From positions 868,001 through 932,000 of the forward strand of contig JANEZZ010001897.1 of NCBI GenBank assembly GCA_026122225.1: a stretch of DNA of 64,000 bases, written 5' to 3'. The notes beneath the pieces were generated by a model. The model did no database searches, had not been told where the DNA came from, and saw only the letters and a list, made by a program, of their open reading frames with translations. Both the position numbers and the translations under genes were made by a program. Below, piece after piece: positions 1 through 13,034 of this stretch (positions are counted from its first letter, which is position 1; each line of letters starts with the position of its first letter). Source of the DNA: Heloderma charlesbogerti (Eukaryota > Chordata > Lepidosauria > Squamata > Helodermatidae).

Positions 1-955
1 TTGCTAAGGACTGATAAGGATTCCAGAACAGATGGGTGGAAACTCCCACCAGGTGAACAGTAAGAGAGGACTTCTGTCTGTTTCTGGGGAATGTCACTAT
101 TAGATCTGCACACACATCTCATGAACTAGGGTAGGACAGATTATCTGTCTGTCTTCTACATAGGCAAACTCACTGGAAATATCAAGTTTTGCTTCTCTTC
201 CCCTTTTCCAGGCAGATTATCCTTCCTTGGTAATAGAAGGGAAATGTCCTGAACCCTAATCTGAACATCTCTTCACTGAGATTTCTGACCTGGTTTAGAC
301 AATAACACAAATTAATGGGATGTTTAACCCATCCATTGGCAGGACCATGCAGGAGTGAGGGAATGTGCTTCCTCCTGCGTGCTCACTGCTTCCATTTTTC
401 ATCGCTTTCAGCAACCCATGGCTTGCTGTTGGGTTAAAACTCTGGGCTTGTGTGCTGCATCAAACAATCCAAGAACAGAGCCTTTCAGGATTGTTACTGA
501 ATGCGTGAACTGGACCACTATGTAAACTGGGCCAGAAACAAACCTTTTAGGTTAAATAAACTCAGGGAGACTGAAATTCAGAATCTTAGGAAGCTCCCTT
601 AGCACCATCACATTAAGGCACCAGAGAGGAAAACAGTGGACATGGAAGGTGCATTCAAGAAAATGTGTCCCTCCCCTTGACCCTTTAAACTAAGGGTGAA
701 AAGTCAAGGAGTATCCTAGACAACGGATGACATTGTTGAGTAATGGCTTTTGAGCCTAGCTGCGTAACCATGTACTTGTGTATGAAAATATACACAAGTG
801 ATGTTCCAATACAAATTTATCCAAAGGAATTTTACCCCAAAATCACTCATTTAGCTTCTCAAAAGATGAGTTCTACAGTAAGAGAAGAGGGAAACAAGAT
901 TTCCTATGTTATCTGCCATAACTTAGGAAATGGCTACATAACAACAGTTTAATAG
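1..955. other. STAG1 intron, no feature seen
   Basis: This is AT-rich sequence inside STAG1, downstream of the exon at 4707-4803 in transcript order. I looked for the next STAG1 exon on the minus strand, which should begin with codons for GTVRIEMF, and did not find it. The short open frames have no recognisable domain. Confidence 0.6.
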
Positions 956-959
956 GCCT

Positions 960-1500
960 TTCCTCTCCTCTTTCTTGCTCTAGGCTGTCAGGAGCGCCCT
1001 AGCTGCCTCTTAGAGTCCCCTCCGGTTGCCAAAACAAGACGCAGACAAAAGGGATTCTTTCCAAGGCTTTATTCCTTTACAACCTAATGACTCAGAAGCT
1101 AATTGCCAGCGACTAAGCAAGGAACTGTATCATAGCACAGTAACCTAAGCTCCATGTACGCAGTTGGTCCCTGTTTGGAGAAGGGCAGGAAAAGCTCTGA
1201 AACCTATGGGCTAGGAGGGGAGGCTCCCGCCCTTACCCGTTGGGCATCGGGACGCAGCCATTCCCGGAGCGCCAAGCGGGCTGAGCGCCTCTTCTCGGAG
1301 CCTTCCACCTCGTGCCTCTCTCTGCGCCGGCGCCTTGCGTCTAGCAACAGCTGCTCTCCCGCTCTTTCTCTGCCAGGGTCACTATCTCTCTCAGGAATGT
1401 GAACTGGGGGGGGCCCTCTCCCTGCAGCTGTGCCTCTGAGAGATGAGCGGGCTCCTCTCCCACGGGTTGTAGCTCTTCAGAGCAGAATCAGAGCTGCTTT
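960..1500 (-). mobile_element. GC-rich LTR-like fragment (tentative)
   Basis: This patch is much richer in G+C and CpG than its surroundings. Read on the minus strand it carries an AATAAA signal (plus-strand TTTATT near 1070), followed about 20 nt later by a T/G-rich stretch and a GC-rich tail. That arrangement resembles the R/U5 part of a long terminal repeat. The upstream part (1250-1480) is arginine-codon rich and could be degraded coding sequence of the same element. No partner repeat, primer-binding site or target duplication was found. It could instead be an unrelated GC-rich intronic repeat. Confidence 0.3.
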
Positions 1501-1504
1501 GGAG

Positions 1505-4806
<3,302 letters not shown>

Positions 4807-5109
4807 TCAATGAAAGAAAAGGAATATACAAATATTAATTTCAGAATTTTTATAAAACAGTTTTAATTGCATCTTTCAAAAGCAAAGATAAATTCAGAAG
4901 GCTCCTCATAATAGTCAACCTTGGGTAGACAGAGCCTTTTAGAACTTCACACAATGACTTGGTGCATCCACACATCACACTTAAGCCATGGGTTTGTATG
5001 ACATGTATGAGCAGGAACAAGACATCATGAACCTTGGGCTCACACCCTTCCCCACATGTCCAGGAAGAGTTCAAAAGTGTTTGCTTTCATTTTTGGTTAT
5101 TCATGTCAT

Positions 5110-5245
5110 CTGGAGCAACAAACTGTCATTAACACTAACTGTGGTTCATTTCAAACAAGCCAACTTCCAAACATGGATTATTAAGCTGGCTTGTTGAAAC
5201 TAACCATAATTAAGTGTTGGGTTCACAGGACACAGCAACATAGTT
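5110..5245. repeat. short palindromic repeat (MITE-like)
   Basis: Imperfect inverted arms flank a short centre: AACAAGCCAACTT at 5154-5166 pairs with AGCTGGCTTGTT at 5184-5195, and the pairing extends outward with mismatches. The right edge contains GGGTTCACAGGACAC, which resembles the ends of other palindromic repeats in this window (32983, 47345). A degraded non-autonomous DNA transposon is likely. It sits 300 bp upstream of the STAG1 exon at 4707-4803. Confidence 0.45.
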
Positions 5246-5798
5246 AGCTAAAAGCAGAGATGTGATAGTCTGAGAAAAACCAGAAAAAGAGGGGGAAACA
5301 TAGCTTTCCCGCCAAAAACTCTTTTTCAACTTTTCTGATGGAAAATTTGGGAAACACTAAAAAAAAATCATATGAAATATTTTCTCTTTTGGAATGAGGG
5401 AAGTATTATTTAATAAAAGGTTTTACTTACTCAAAAAATGTAGTATGAAGATTTTTATGTAAGACAATCTACAGCATTAGAGAATAATTTCTATGTATAC
5501 TGTGTACAGTTCAATTTTTTCAATATTGTTAGAAGTTTAACATCCAAATATGTTGCTAGTCCTTAACACTGAGACCATATGAGACTGCTTTTGTCCAGCT
5601 AATATACTTTCTCTTCTTTACTACTAAATTTGTGTTATTTATTTTCAACATTTATTTTTTCCTATTTTTCAGATGACTAAAACTAAAGTATATGTGCTTA
5701 GAATGCATAGGGTGGAGCAAACTGCAGCACTTTCTCTCAAGAACTGGGCATATTTAGTTTTGCTTGTAAAAAAACTAAAGAAATTCATACTTTTGAGG

Positions 5799-5882
5799 CT
5801 GCAATCCCATGTGCACTGGAAGTAAGCTCCACTAAAAAAGGTGGGTCTCACTTCTAAGTAAGCAGGCCTATGATTGCATTGT
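5799..5882. repeat. short MITE, GCAATCC termini
   Basis: The 84-bp unit starts CTGCAATCCCATGTGCACTGG and ends CCTATGATTGCATTG, so the ends are inverted (GCAATCC...GATTGC). The centre AAGTAAGCTCC...CTTCTAAGTAAGC is also self-complementary in part. The structure matches an abundant short palindromic repeat of reptile genomes. A second copy lies at about 26905-26985. Confidence 0.55.
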
Positions 5883-6187
5883 AGAATTTCCTAAATATGT
5901 CAAGCACTACAATTTTATATGCTAAGATATAAATGATGCATTTTATGTTGCTAAAGCCATAAAATAAGGTAAGAAATATTTAATATTTCAGTTTTCCCCC
6001 AAATGTCCTTTTCCTCATAAAAAACAAAAGAAAACAGTTTTCTCCATGGCTCCAAATTTTACAGAAATATTACATCTCTAACTAAAAGTAGAAGTGAAAT
6101 TTTCTGAACTCTGCCTTTCAGATACATAGGAAAAGGAAAGGGGAGAGGGTAGTGCATGAGCCTGAAGCTCACTGTGGTTTTGTGTTC

Positions 6188-6207
6188 TGCTAAACCATGG
6201 TTTAGCA
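6188..6207. repeat. 20-bp perfect palindrome inside a MITE-like tract
   Basis: The 20 bases TGCTAAACCATGGTTTAGCA equal their own reverse complement. The surrounding 6160-6300 has the AACCATGG/CACTGTG words seen in other palindromic repeats of the window, so this is probably the centre of a degraded MITE. Confidence 0.5.
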
Positions 6208-6309
6208 TGGTGAATTAACACATTCACTGTGTTGACTGGGTTGAGGTTTTCTGTCAGGTAACTGAAGTTTAAATGTGTAACATCAACGCAGTTCATTTTG
6301 TTGAGGACA

Positions 6310-7200
6310 GACTTGCTTAGCATTACAATAAAAATTATAATAATGCAAAACTATTTTGAGGAATAGTAATCAGTCAAAAATAAAGACAAGTCATCTTTTA
6401 GTAAGTGTGCTTGTCTTCCTTCCATCACACACGTCAACTGGACAACTTAGGCATCAAAACTGTCTCCCATAGTTTGAGCAACTAATCTTATTGAACAAGC
6501 TCCTTTATTTTTCTAGTACGAAGCACACAGTATTCCAGTACCAAATCTCAAATTTAAAAATTCTTCCAGTATTTCTGCAATTACCATTTTGTATAGGTTA
6601 ACAAAAGTTTCTTAGGGCCTAATGGTATTTTCTAAAACAGTAACACATCCATCTATTAAGTTCAACAGAAGGCCTATGCACCCTCGCAACTGAATTCTCA
6701 AAACGTTAAGAATCGCAGTAAATGTCAACAATTTGACATTTATATTTTGCATATAAACATATACCTAGGGAGCAAACTCTGTTCAGAACAATGGTGATAT
6801 ATTGGTCTTCAACCAGTAATCAGATAACCAAGAGGAATAAGTCATGAATACTCTTAAAACGAATTAAGCAGATGTTATCGCTATATAACCAAGATAAGTT
6901 ACCTTCCATCATGAAAACCTTCTCCTGTAAAGCTGCAATAGCTGTAACAGTTGGTCATGCAAGTATTCTCACTGGGAGTTTACAGTGCTGCTGATTTAAA
7001 TACTTCTGAATAAGAATAGGTGGGGCCTGATACTAGAGTAGTTTCCGAGAATGTACATTGGCTACCTGGTAGATTGCTATAATTAGTTCAATCAATTTAG
7101 GTCTTATATGTGCAAACCTCATACTATATCCTGCATATTACCCCTCACTCGAATGCAGGACTTAAAAACTTTCTACTAGATATCCACAGAAAAATCATTT
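6310..7200. other. STAG1 intron, no feature seen
   Basis: AT-rich intronic sequence between the exons at 4707-4803 and 7282-7446. I recognise no repeat family or coding domain here. Confidence 0.5.
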
Positions 7201-7281
7201 TTAAATAATTTCACTTTAAAGTGCTAAGATATAAAATCCAGTTACTTTAATAGAAGCAACATAAGGCATCCATAATTTTAC

Positions 7282-7446
7282 CTGCATAGCACTTTTGCCC
7301 ATCTTTACTACTTCAAACAAAGTGACAGGTTCCCCTTCTCCATTCTGTTGTGGGTGGCCATTAGCTCTTCCTCGACCTGTTCCTCTAAGTCCAGTTTCAG
7401 AACGAAACTTTTCTGCTGGGGTCTTTCGAGGCTTCTTATTGGCAGA
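7282..7446 (-). CDS. STAG1: STAG1 coding exon (residues 45-99)
   Basis: This exon of 165 nt (55 codons) is phase 0 at both ends. It reads [14 protein letters not shown]...[19 protein letters not shown]...[13 protein letters not shown]. The [21 protein letters not shown] stretch identifies the STAG1 N-terminal tail and the first conserved residues before the helical body. The basic KKPRK and RGRGR patches continue the DNA-binding tail that follows the AT-hook of the previous exon. The acceptor is TTTCCCAG just right of 7446 on the plus strand and the donor is GTAAAATT from 7281. Compared with mammalian STAG1 as I recall it, the variable middle ([15 protein letters not shown]) has several substitutions while both ends are unchanged, which is the expected pattern for a reptile orthologue. 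A stop in intron read-through shows that splicing is required. Confidence 0.96.
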
Positions 7447-7685
7447 CTGGGAAACAGAAGAGTAGGGGGAAAACATGATGCCTTTATATCACATCCAGTA
7501 ACTTATGCTTATACTTGTGTTAGTGCTGAATAAAGAACAATGAAGAGCCTTAAGTTTTGAAGTCTCAGCAAGAAAACCAGCACATTTTAAATACTACTTT
7601 TAAAATGCACCTTAAGACAACAACATACCATACACCATATGCTTACCTAAAATACATTCTATTTCAACAGATTTAGATGTATTGG

Positions 7686-8095
7686 AGGGAGCAGTCCTAT
7701 AGCTGCTAGTCAGCGGCTAGACGACCATTGGATATCTGGTTTTCTGGGAACTGACCTTGGAGCCTGCACTCTGAGGTTGGTTCCTGGAGAACCGACCTTC
7801 CCCCATTCCACGCCGCCTCGCAGGCAGTGCAGAACAGTCTGGTGCTCCATGCTTGGAAGAGGAGCACAGAGCGGCCAAAACGGGGCATTCCAGGGCAGGG
7901 AAAGAGGAAATGCCGGTATGACACATCCTATGTGTTGTCCAGCAGCCTCCTCCCCCGCTCCGCCGTCCCGCCGCAAATGCAGGGCAGGAGAAGTGTGGAA
8001 GGAATGATCCATTCTGTGCTTCTCCTACCCTGCATTGTATAGGTGGTCACCTCCAAGTTTGGAGGCAGCTGCCTATCCCCACAGGATTGCGCCCT
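7686..8095. repeat. palindromic MITE, AGCAATCC-type ends
   Basis: The left end AGGGAGCAGTCCTATAG and the right end ACAGGATTGCGCCCT are imperfect inverted copies (about 11 of 15 positions). The interior is GC-rich relative to the intron and contains facing words such as GGTTCCTGGAGAACCGACC. It carries no transposase frame. The same end type is seen at 27145, 49583 and 58024-58496, so this is one family of about 400-470 bp non-autonomous elements. Confidence 0.5.
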
Positions 8096-8109
8096 TATTC
8101 TTATTTTCA

Positions 8110-8600
8110 TAAGCAACTTTGTCCATCTAAAAAGATCAGGATGCTTTAAAAAAATATAACAGACATGACACACAATGTACCTCTCCCAGCTCTTCAGTTG
8201 CACTAAACTGGAAGTACAGCAAAGCAATACTTTGTAGAAGAGGAATACTTTTGTATGGGGATTTTCACAAAGCTAAAGCTCATGATCACAACGTTTAAAT
8301 ATGTAGGACAAATATAAAAAGGCTGCAGAACTCAAGTTGAAAGGTTTGGTCATATATGTTAGGGCATTTTTCCAGCTACAAAACCCAAAGAGAGGAATGA
8401 AAAATCAAACAGAGCATAATGAATGTTACCATAAATGCTTTGTAATGGCCCCATTAGTTACAAATAAACAAATCTGAATCTTACTAGTACTGTATCTATT
8501 ATCACTTGTTAAATTCTTTGAAAGATTGAATTTTTAGAAATGGAACATTTTCTGTGGAAAAATATAGCAGCTAAATCTGTCTATCCCACACCTCCAATCT
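8110..8600. other. STAG1 intron, no feature seen
   Basis: AT-rich intron between two MITEs. No family, RNA gene or coding domain was recognised. Confidence 0.5.
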
Positions 8601-8607
8601 AATTGAT

Positions 8608-8977
8608 GGGCAGTCTCCTATATGGCTGCTGTACTTCCCCTTATTCCGTCACTCTAATAGGACCCACTGCTAGCACAATAGGAAGTTAGCGCTTCATAAA
8701 GGAACCCCAGAAACAAGCAGAAAAGCTCATTTCTGGATCAGGACAGCTGAGCTCCCTTCTGCGAGCTCCGCTCACCTGCACTTTACCAGAAACAAGTGTT
8801 CCATAAATCATAGAGTTGGAAGGGGGCAATTAGGTCATCAAGCCCAACCCCCTCCTCAGTGCAGAAATCCAGTTTAAAATATCCTGGACAGATGGCTGTC
8901 CAATGTCTGCCTGAATCCCCCCAGCTATGGAGAGCTTACCACCTCCCACTGGCACCCAGGCAGCATAGGATACTGCA
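8608..8977. mobile_element. palindromic MITE (GGCAGTATCC family), copy 1
   Basis: The left end GGGCAGTCTCCTATATGGCTG faces a right end CAGCATAGGATACTGCAC. The core has CATTTCTGGATCAGGACAG...GAGCTC...GCACTTTACCAGAAAC, matching the facing arms of copies at 35635, 44858 and 51881. A CR1 3' scrap (8803-8950) interrupts it before the right end, so the CR1 arrived later. No transposase frame is present. A hAT-like relative is plausible, but no clean 8-bp duplication was found. Confidence 0.6.
8803..8950 (-). mobile_element. CR1 LINE 3' end fragment
   Basis: The plus strand reads AAATCATAGAGTTGGAAGGG..., then the typical CAAGCCCAACCCCCT and GGACAGATGGCTGTCCA words. This is the antisense of the CR1 3' end. 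The same words occur at 59240-59360 in the long CR1 copy. The fragment is 5'-truncated after about 145 bp and nested in a palindromic MITE. Confidence 0.85.
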
Positions 8978-9477
8978 CAATATCTGAAATGTTATCACTC
9001 AGTCAAACCATGGATTAGCACTGGGAATGTGCTATAGGCTCCCTTCTCATTTGGTGTGTTTTGATTTTTCCCTCCACCTCTTTATTGATAGTAACCAAGT
9101 CTGCCATGACTCCCAAATCAAGGAAACTGAATCTGTCTCAAAGCAAACTATGGTTAGCAGTAACTGTATTTGTGTGATTCAGACATCATGGCAGATTCTG
9201 TTATGATGAACCAGGAAATGGAAAATTACCACACATGAGCAGGGGAGACTCCACAAGCATGTTCCTTATAGCCAAATTATAGACTGGCCATTACGTGTGA
9301 ACCTGAACAATACACCTCAGACAGAATTTCTAGCTATTCGACCTAAATCTAGCCTTTCCCCCCCATTGGTGATTTTTGTTCCTCTTCACCTTCCACACAG
9401 CCTTGTTTAGATTCATCTTTGACTTTTTCTAGTCAGATTAATTTTAGTGTTGATTCTTGAAGACTCTTTAACCACAG

Positions 9478-9766
9478 TCAGCCCTACCATTAGGCAGCAT
9501 AAGAAGTTGCCTCAGGCAGCTGTCTGGGGAAGGTGGGGGTAGAGTAATGGTAAAGTATTATGGAAGATAAAGTTGTGTGCCCCATTTGGCTTGCCCTTTG
9601 CTCCCTAAGCTAGGATGCTGCTCTCAAGTATAGTAGACAACATCACTATGCCTTCAACAGTGTTGAAGATCCAGCTGCCAGTCCGGTCAGGTTCTGGCAG
9701 TGGAATGAGAAGAGGGCACCATTTTGTTCTTTGCCTCCGGCAATGAAATGTATCGGGCAAGCTCTG
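9478..9766. repeat. MITE-like repeat with inverted ends
   Basis: It begins CAGCCCTACCATTAGGCAGCA...GTTGCCTCAGGCAGC and ends GGCACCATTTTGTTCTTTGCCTCCGGCA...CGGGCAAGCTCTG. The paired GCCTCAGGCAG / TTTGCCTCCGGCA words and CAGSSC-like termini match a short non-autonomous hAT-like repeat of reptile genomes. No target duplication is visible. Confidence 0.45.
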
Positions 9767-9924
9767 TTTATTCAGTTTTGTCTGTGGACATTGCCAAAAT
9801 CTGGCTCAGTCTTTATTTACATGTTAATTATTGTATTTCTGGCTTGCCTTCCTGTTTCTCACCTTCAATCTTTGATTTGTTATTAATTCTGGGGCAAGGC
9901 CAACTTTTCCCATTTCTTTACTGT

Positions 9925-10605
9925 TACTATCATTATCATCAACCATATTTATATGCTGCCCAACAACAAAGTTCTCCTGGCATCTTACAACGATAAAAAA
10001 ATTAAAATCCAAATCCAAACCATAACACCAAAATATAAAATGCAACATTAAAACTCAGCAGCAAAGACTAAAAACAATACAGTGGAACTCTCAGCGCCAC
10101 AAAAGATATTTAACCAGATATTTAAAGAGAACATCCAGAACACCCTTTAAATTACTAAAGGATTTTTAGGAGATCTTTTTAAAGGCTGGGAAAAGAAAAA
10201 AGGTCTTCACCTGGTGCTGAAAAGATCACAAATAAGCGACAGGTGAGCCTCTCTATGGAGGGCATTCTACAACTGAGGTACCATCACTGAAAAAGCCCTC
10301 TCCTCAGTAGTCATCTGCTGCACCTCACTCAGCAAAGGGCCTCAGAATACGATCGTAATGTCTGGATAGATACACTTGGGAGGAGGGTCATCTTTCAAGT
10401 AACTTGGCCCCAAGCCCTTTAAAATTAGCACTTTTAATTGGGCCTGGAAATTGAGTGGCTGCCAATATAGATGACAAACAACAGGCATAAGATGACTGCA
10501 CTGTCCAGTCTCAATTAACAATCTTGCAGAAGTTTCTGGCCCATTTTCAAAAGCAGCCCCACATACAATGCACTAAAGTAATCATGGTCAGATTATCAAT
10601 GGTGC
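9925..10605 (-). mobile_element. L2 LINE 3' end (RT C-terminus and 3' UTR)
   Basis: Read on the minus strand it starts at the DYCNALYVGL-type motif (plus 10560-10590). It continues through the C-terminal RT segment ('AREAPS..SLIRFQHQVKTF' type, around 10200-10270) and ends in a 3' UTR and tail reading TTGGGCAGCATATAAATATGG near 9935-9960. This is the standard 5'-truncated form of an L2 copy. Its truncation point coincides, within about 30 bp, with the 3' break of the L2 piece at 13040-14370 on the same strand. Frames are disrupted. Confidence 0.75.
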
Positions 10606-10609
10606 TGTA

Positions 10610-11205
10610 GGAGTGGCTACTCCAGGGCCCAACTTCTCAAGAGTCTGCTGCCCACAGTGCTCAGCACTTGAATGTAACTCACTCAGTGCTTCCTCCTCAT
10701 TAGCCCCTGTGCTGGCACACAGACACCAACCTACCCTACCCACTGGGGTCATGGGGCACTGGACCAAGGGGGGGAACCCATTTTTGTTTCTGAAGAGTGA
10801 TTCACTTCACTTGTGATCAATCCACTTGCATCTGGAGTGGATGGGTGATTAGGTGGATGATCAGGGGGCTGAGGCAGGGAGAGGCACAACATCCAAAGGG
10901 GTAGGCATTTTGTCTTTAAAAGTTGTGGTGTTGTGTTTTTAAATCCCTCTTTTTTGTTTGTTTGATGGGGGTATCTGGAGCTTTCCTTAATGGATTTCAG
11001 ATGCATTCTTTGTAGTTGTTGCCAACTGCAGAGGAGAGGGTTTATGCCTCCATTGATTTGGAAAATCATAGTGTGAAGTCCTAGAGAAGGTTCTAATTGG
11101 TTTTAATTTGATTTAATAATTATAAGCTGATGAATGCAGGTATACAGGAAACCCCCATTTGTTTGGGAGTTTTGCTGAAGTCAGTCCAGTGTGGAGGCAG
11201 GAATG
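10610..11205. other. intron between two L2 pieces, nothing recognised
   Basis: Moderately GC-rich sequence with a minus-strand open frame at 10749-11069 (106 codons) that shows no recognisable domain. Confidence 0.35.
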
Positions 11206-11209
11206 TTAG

Positions 11210-11290
11210 ACATCTGCTGGCCACTGTGGAAACAGAATGCTGAACTAGATAGGTCTTTCATCTGATTCAGCTCAGCTCTTACGTTCTTAG
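11210..11290 (+). mobile_element. SINE 3' tail fragment
   Basis: The words CTGAACTAGATAGGTCTTTCATCTGATTC and GCTCTTACGTTCTTAG match the 3' body of the tRNA-Ala-headed SINE found complete at 36546-36741 (CTAGATGGACCAATGGTCTGACTC). The head is absent. Confidence 0.55.
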
Positions 11291-11904
11291 CATTATGCTG
11301 CTTCATGAAGGGATATACTAAAATGAATGACAAGAATGCCCATTAGGAGTGATGGGAGCTTTCTGAAGGTTCATCGGAAATAATGGCAGCTGCAAATGCC
11401 AAATGACATAATTTGGCTCCATTGAAATAAATGCAAGCTACAAATGATTTAGAAAGAGAACAAGGAATGGATCCTGGAAACATCAAAATTAACATTTCAA
11501 ATAACAGAGAAAGAGTAATATACGCTATTTATGGGATCCCATAAAAAGAAGACATGGCCCCAGAGAAAATTATGAGTTCCTTGCTAGAACCTCAACAAAA
11601 AAATTAAAAGCTGCATGAAGAATGAATGCAAAGAGCTTGAGAGGAAACTATAGACATTAAGGACTTCAAAATTAATTTTGTCTGGGAAAAATATAAACAT
11701 ACCACACTTTTAGATTGCCCTGAAAGCTATTGAAACAGCTTACTATGCTTAATTTTCAGATTTTTATTTTGATCTTTATGGGATATTACTGCTGAGTAAA
11801 TATGTATAGACTAGCACCACAAGTTTAATTTTAAAATTATTTCACTGAAAGACTAACTTTAAAATGGTTTTGTGTTGCTGCTGGGCTACTCATTTGACTT
11901 AATC

Positions 11905-12060
11905 TATAATAATAAAAGAGGATGTGTGTCTGTCTATCCATCTGTCAGCACCACACAGCCAAGAGCATGAAACATAAGACACCTGAAACTTGGCGTGCAT
12001 ACTAAGGGCACCCTAGGGGTGTGCACTATGGGGTTATTTTCTTTTAAAAAATTAATATAA
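11905..12060. repeat. unassigned dispersed repeat
   Basis: AATAATAAAAGAGGATGTG followed by GTCTGTCTATCC and, 70 bp on, GAAACTTGGCGTGCATACTAAGGGCACCCTAGGGG. The layout 'AATAAAAGA + GTCTGTC... + AAATTTGGCACACA' looks like a dispersed repeat end. Similar wording (GAAATTTGGCACACATAT) occurs alone at about 24690. The class is not known. Confidence 0.35.
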
Positions 12061-12074
12061 ATTAATTTAAATGT

Positions 12075-12330
12075 GTCCATTATTTATTATCATATTTTTA
12101 TACCGCTTATTAAAACCCCTAAGCAGTTGACATTAAACTACAACGTAACTATATAAAAACAAGGCATAATAATTAAAACATTAAAAACATTTTAAAACAT
12201 TACAATACCATAACAATAAAACAGGAAAGTAACCGAGGCCCTCACATGTTAGGGAAAGCCTCTGTGAATAGGTGTGTTTTCAAGAGATGTTTAAAATGTG
12301 CTACCATTTCTGCCTGTCCAACCACATGTG
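12075..12330 (-). mobile_element. probable LINE 3' tail, antisense
   Basis: TATTTATTATCATATTTTTATACCGC...AAGCAGTTGACATTA followed by A-rich sequence and GGGAAAGCCTCTGTGAATAGGTGTGTTTTCAAGAG resembles the antisense of L2/CR1-group 3' ends (a 'GCGGTATAAAAATA' tail preceded by a spaced 3' UTR). There is no coding support. Confidence 0.4.
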
Positions 12331-12531
12331 AGAGAGTGTCCATGTGGTTGAAGTCTACTTTAACATCTTCAGCTACTAGGGGTAGACTTTCCTAACCAGC
12401 ACACAGCTGGCGCAGTCAATACTGATTGAAGCAAGGGGAGATAAATAGGATGAGGGACACAATTACACACCTATCCCTTCTTCCCGCGGTGGGGCAGCCA
12501 CCCTGTCAGACTACTGGAGTGGACAGACACC

Positions 12532-12545
12532 TCCCTTAGGGGTTA
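12532..12545. repeat. SINE target-site duplication, left copy
   Basis: TCCCTTAGGGGTTA, identical to 12872-12885 on the other side of the SINE. Confidence 0.9.
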
Positions 12546-12871
12546 AAGGTGTCCCCAACCAGTCGTGTCCGACTCTAGGGTGCGGTGCTCATCCCCGTTT
12601 CTAAGCCGAAGAGCCAGCGCTGTCCAAAGACGCTTCCGTGGTCATGTGGCCAGCATGACTGAACACCGAGGTGCACGGAACGCTGTTACCTTTCCCGCCG
12701 AGGCAGTACCTATTTATCTACTTGCAATTTCTTGCTTTCGAACTGCTAGGTTGGCAGAAGCTGGGACTGAAGACGGGAGCTCACTCCGTCACGCAGCACT
12801 CGGGTCTCGAACTGCTGTCCTGCTGACCTTCCAGTCTGCAGTTCAGCGTCTTAACCACTAAGCCACCGTGG
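12546..12871 (-). mobile_element. tRNA-derived SINE with BovB-like 3' tail
   Basis: On the minus strand the head reads GGTGGCTTAGTGGTTAAGACG (A box) and about 45 nt on CAGTTCGAGACCCGAG (B box), which is a tRNA-type RNA polymerase III promoter. The body ends, still on minus, with CTAGAGTCGGACACGACTGG, the 3' tail shared with BovB LINEs, so BovB enzymes probably mobilised it, as known for Sauria SINEs. Exact 14-bp direct repeats TCCCTTAGGGGTTA flank it at 12532-12545 and 12872-12885, which proves retrotransposition and defines both ends. It lies in the gap between two L2 pieces. The intact duplication suggests a fairly young insertion. Confidence 0.88.
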
Positions 12872-12885
12872 TCCCTTAGGGGTTA
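12872..12885. repeat. SINE target-site duplication, right copy
   Basis: TCCCTTAGGGGTTA, identical to 12532-12545. Confidence 0.9.
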
Positions 12886-13034
12886 CAGAGGTGCAAATTA
12901 TTCCAACCCATTTGAAGCCGGGTCCATTCACTAGTTGTGAATAAAGTACAACAACTCTGTGAGCTACATTACTTATAGGGTTTTTTTGGGGGGGGGGGAT
13001 GCCTGTTCATTTCAGGGATGGGGGATTGCTCCCA

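Noticed and set aside
960..1500. CpG-island promoter of STAG1
   Set aside because: STAG1 is read right to left and its start-codon exon is at 51.3 kb, so this patch is far downstream of the start, inside the gene body.
7710..8012. 100-codon minus frame at a GC-rich locus
   Set aside because: Several overlapping frames on both strands cover the same GC-rich MITE with no domain; they are by-products of base composition.
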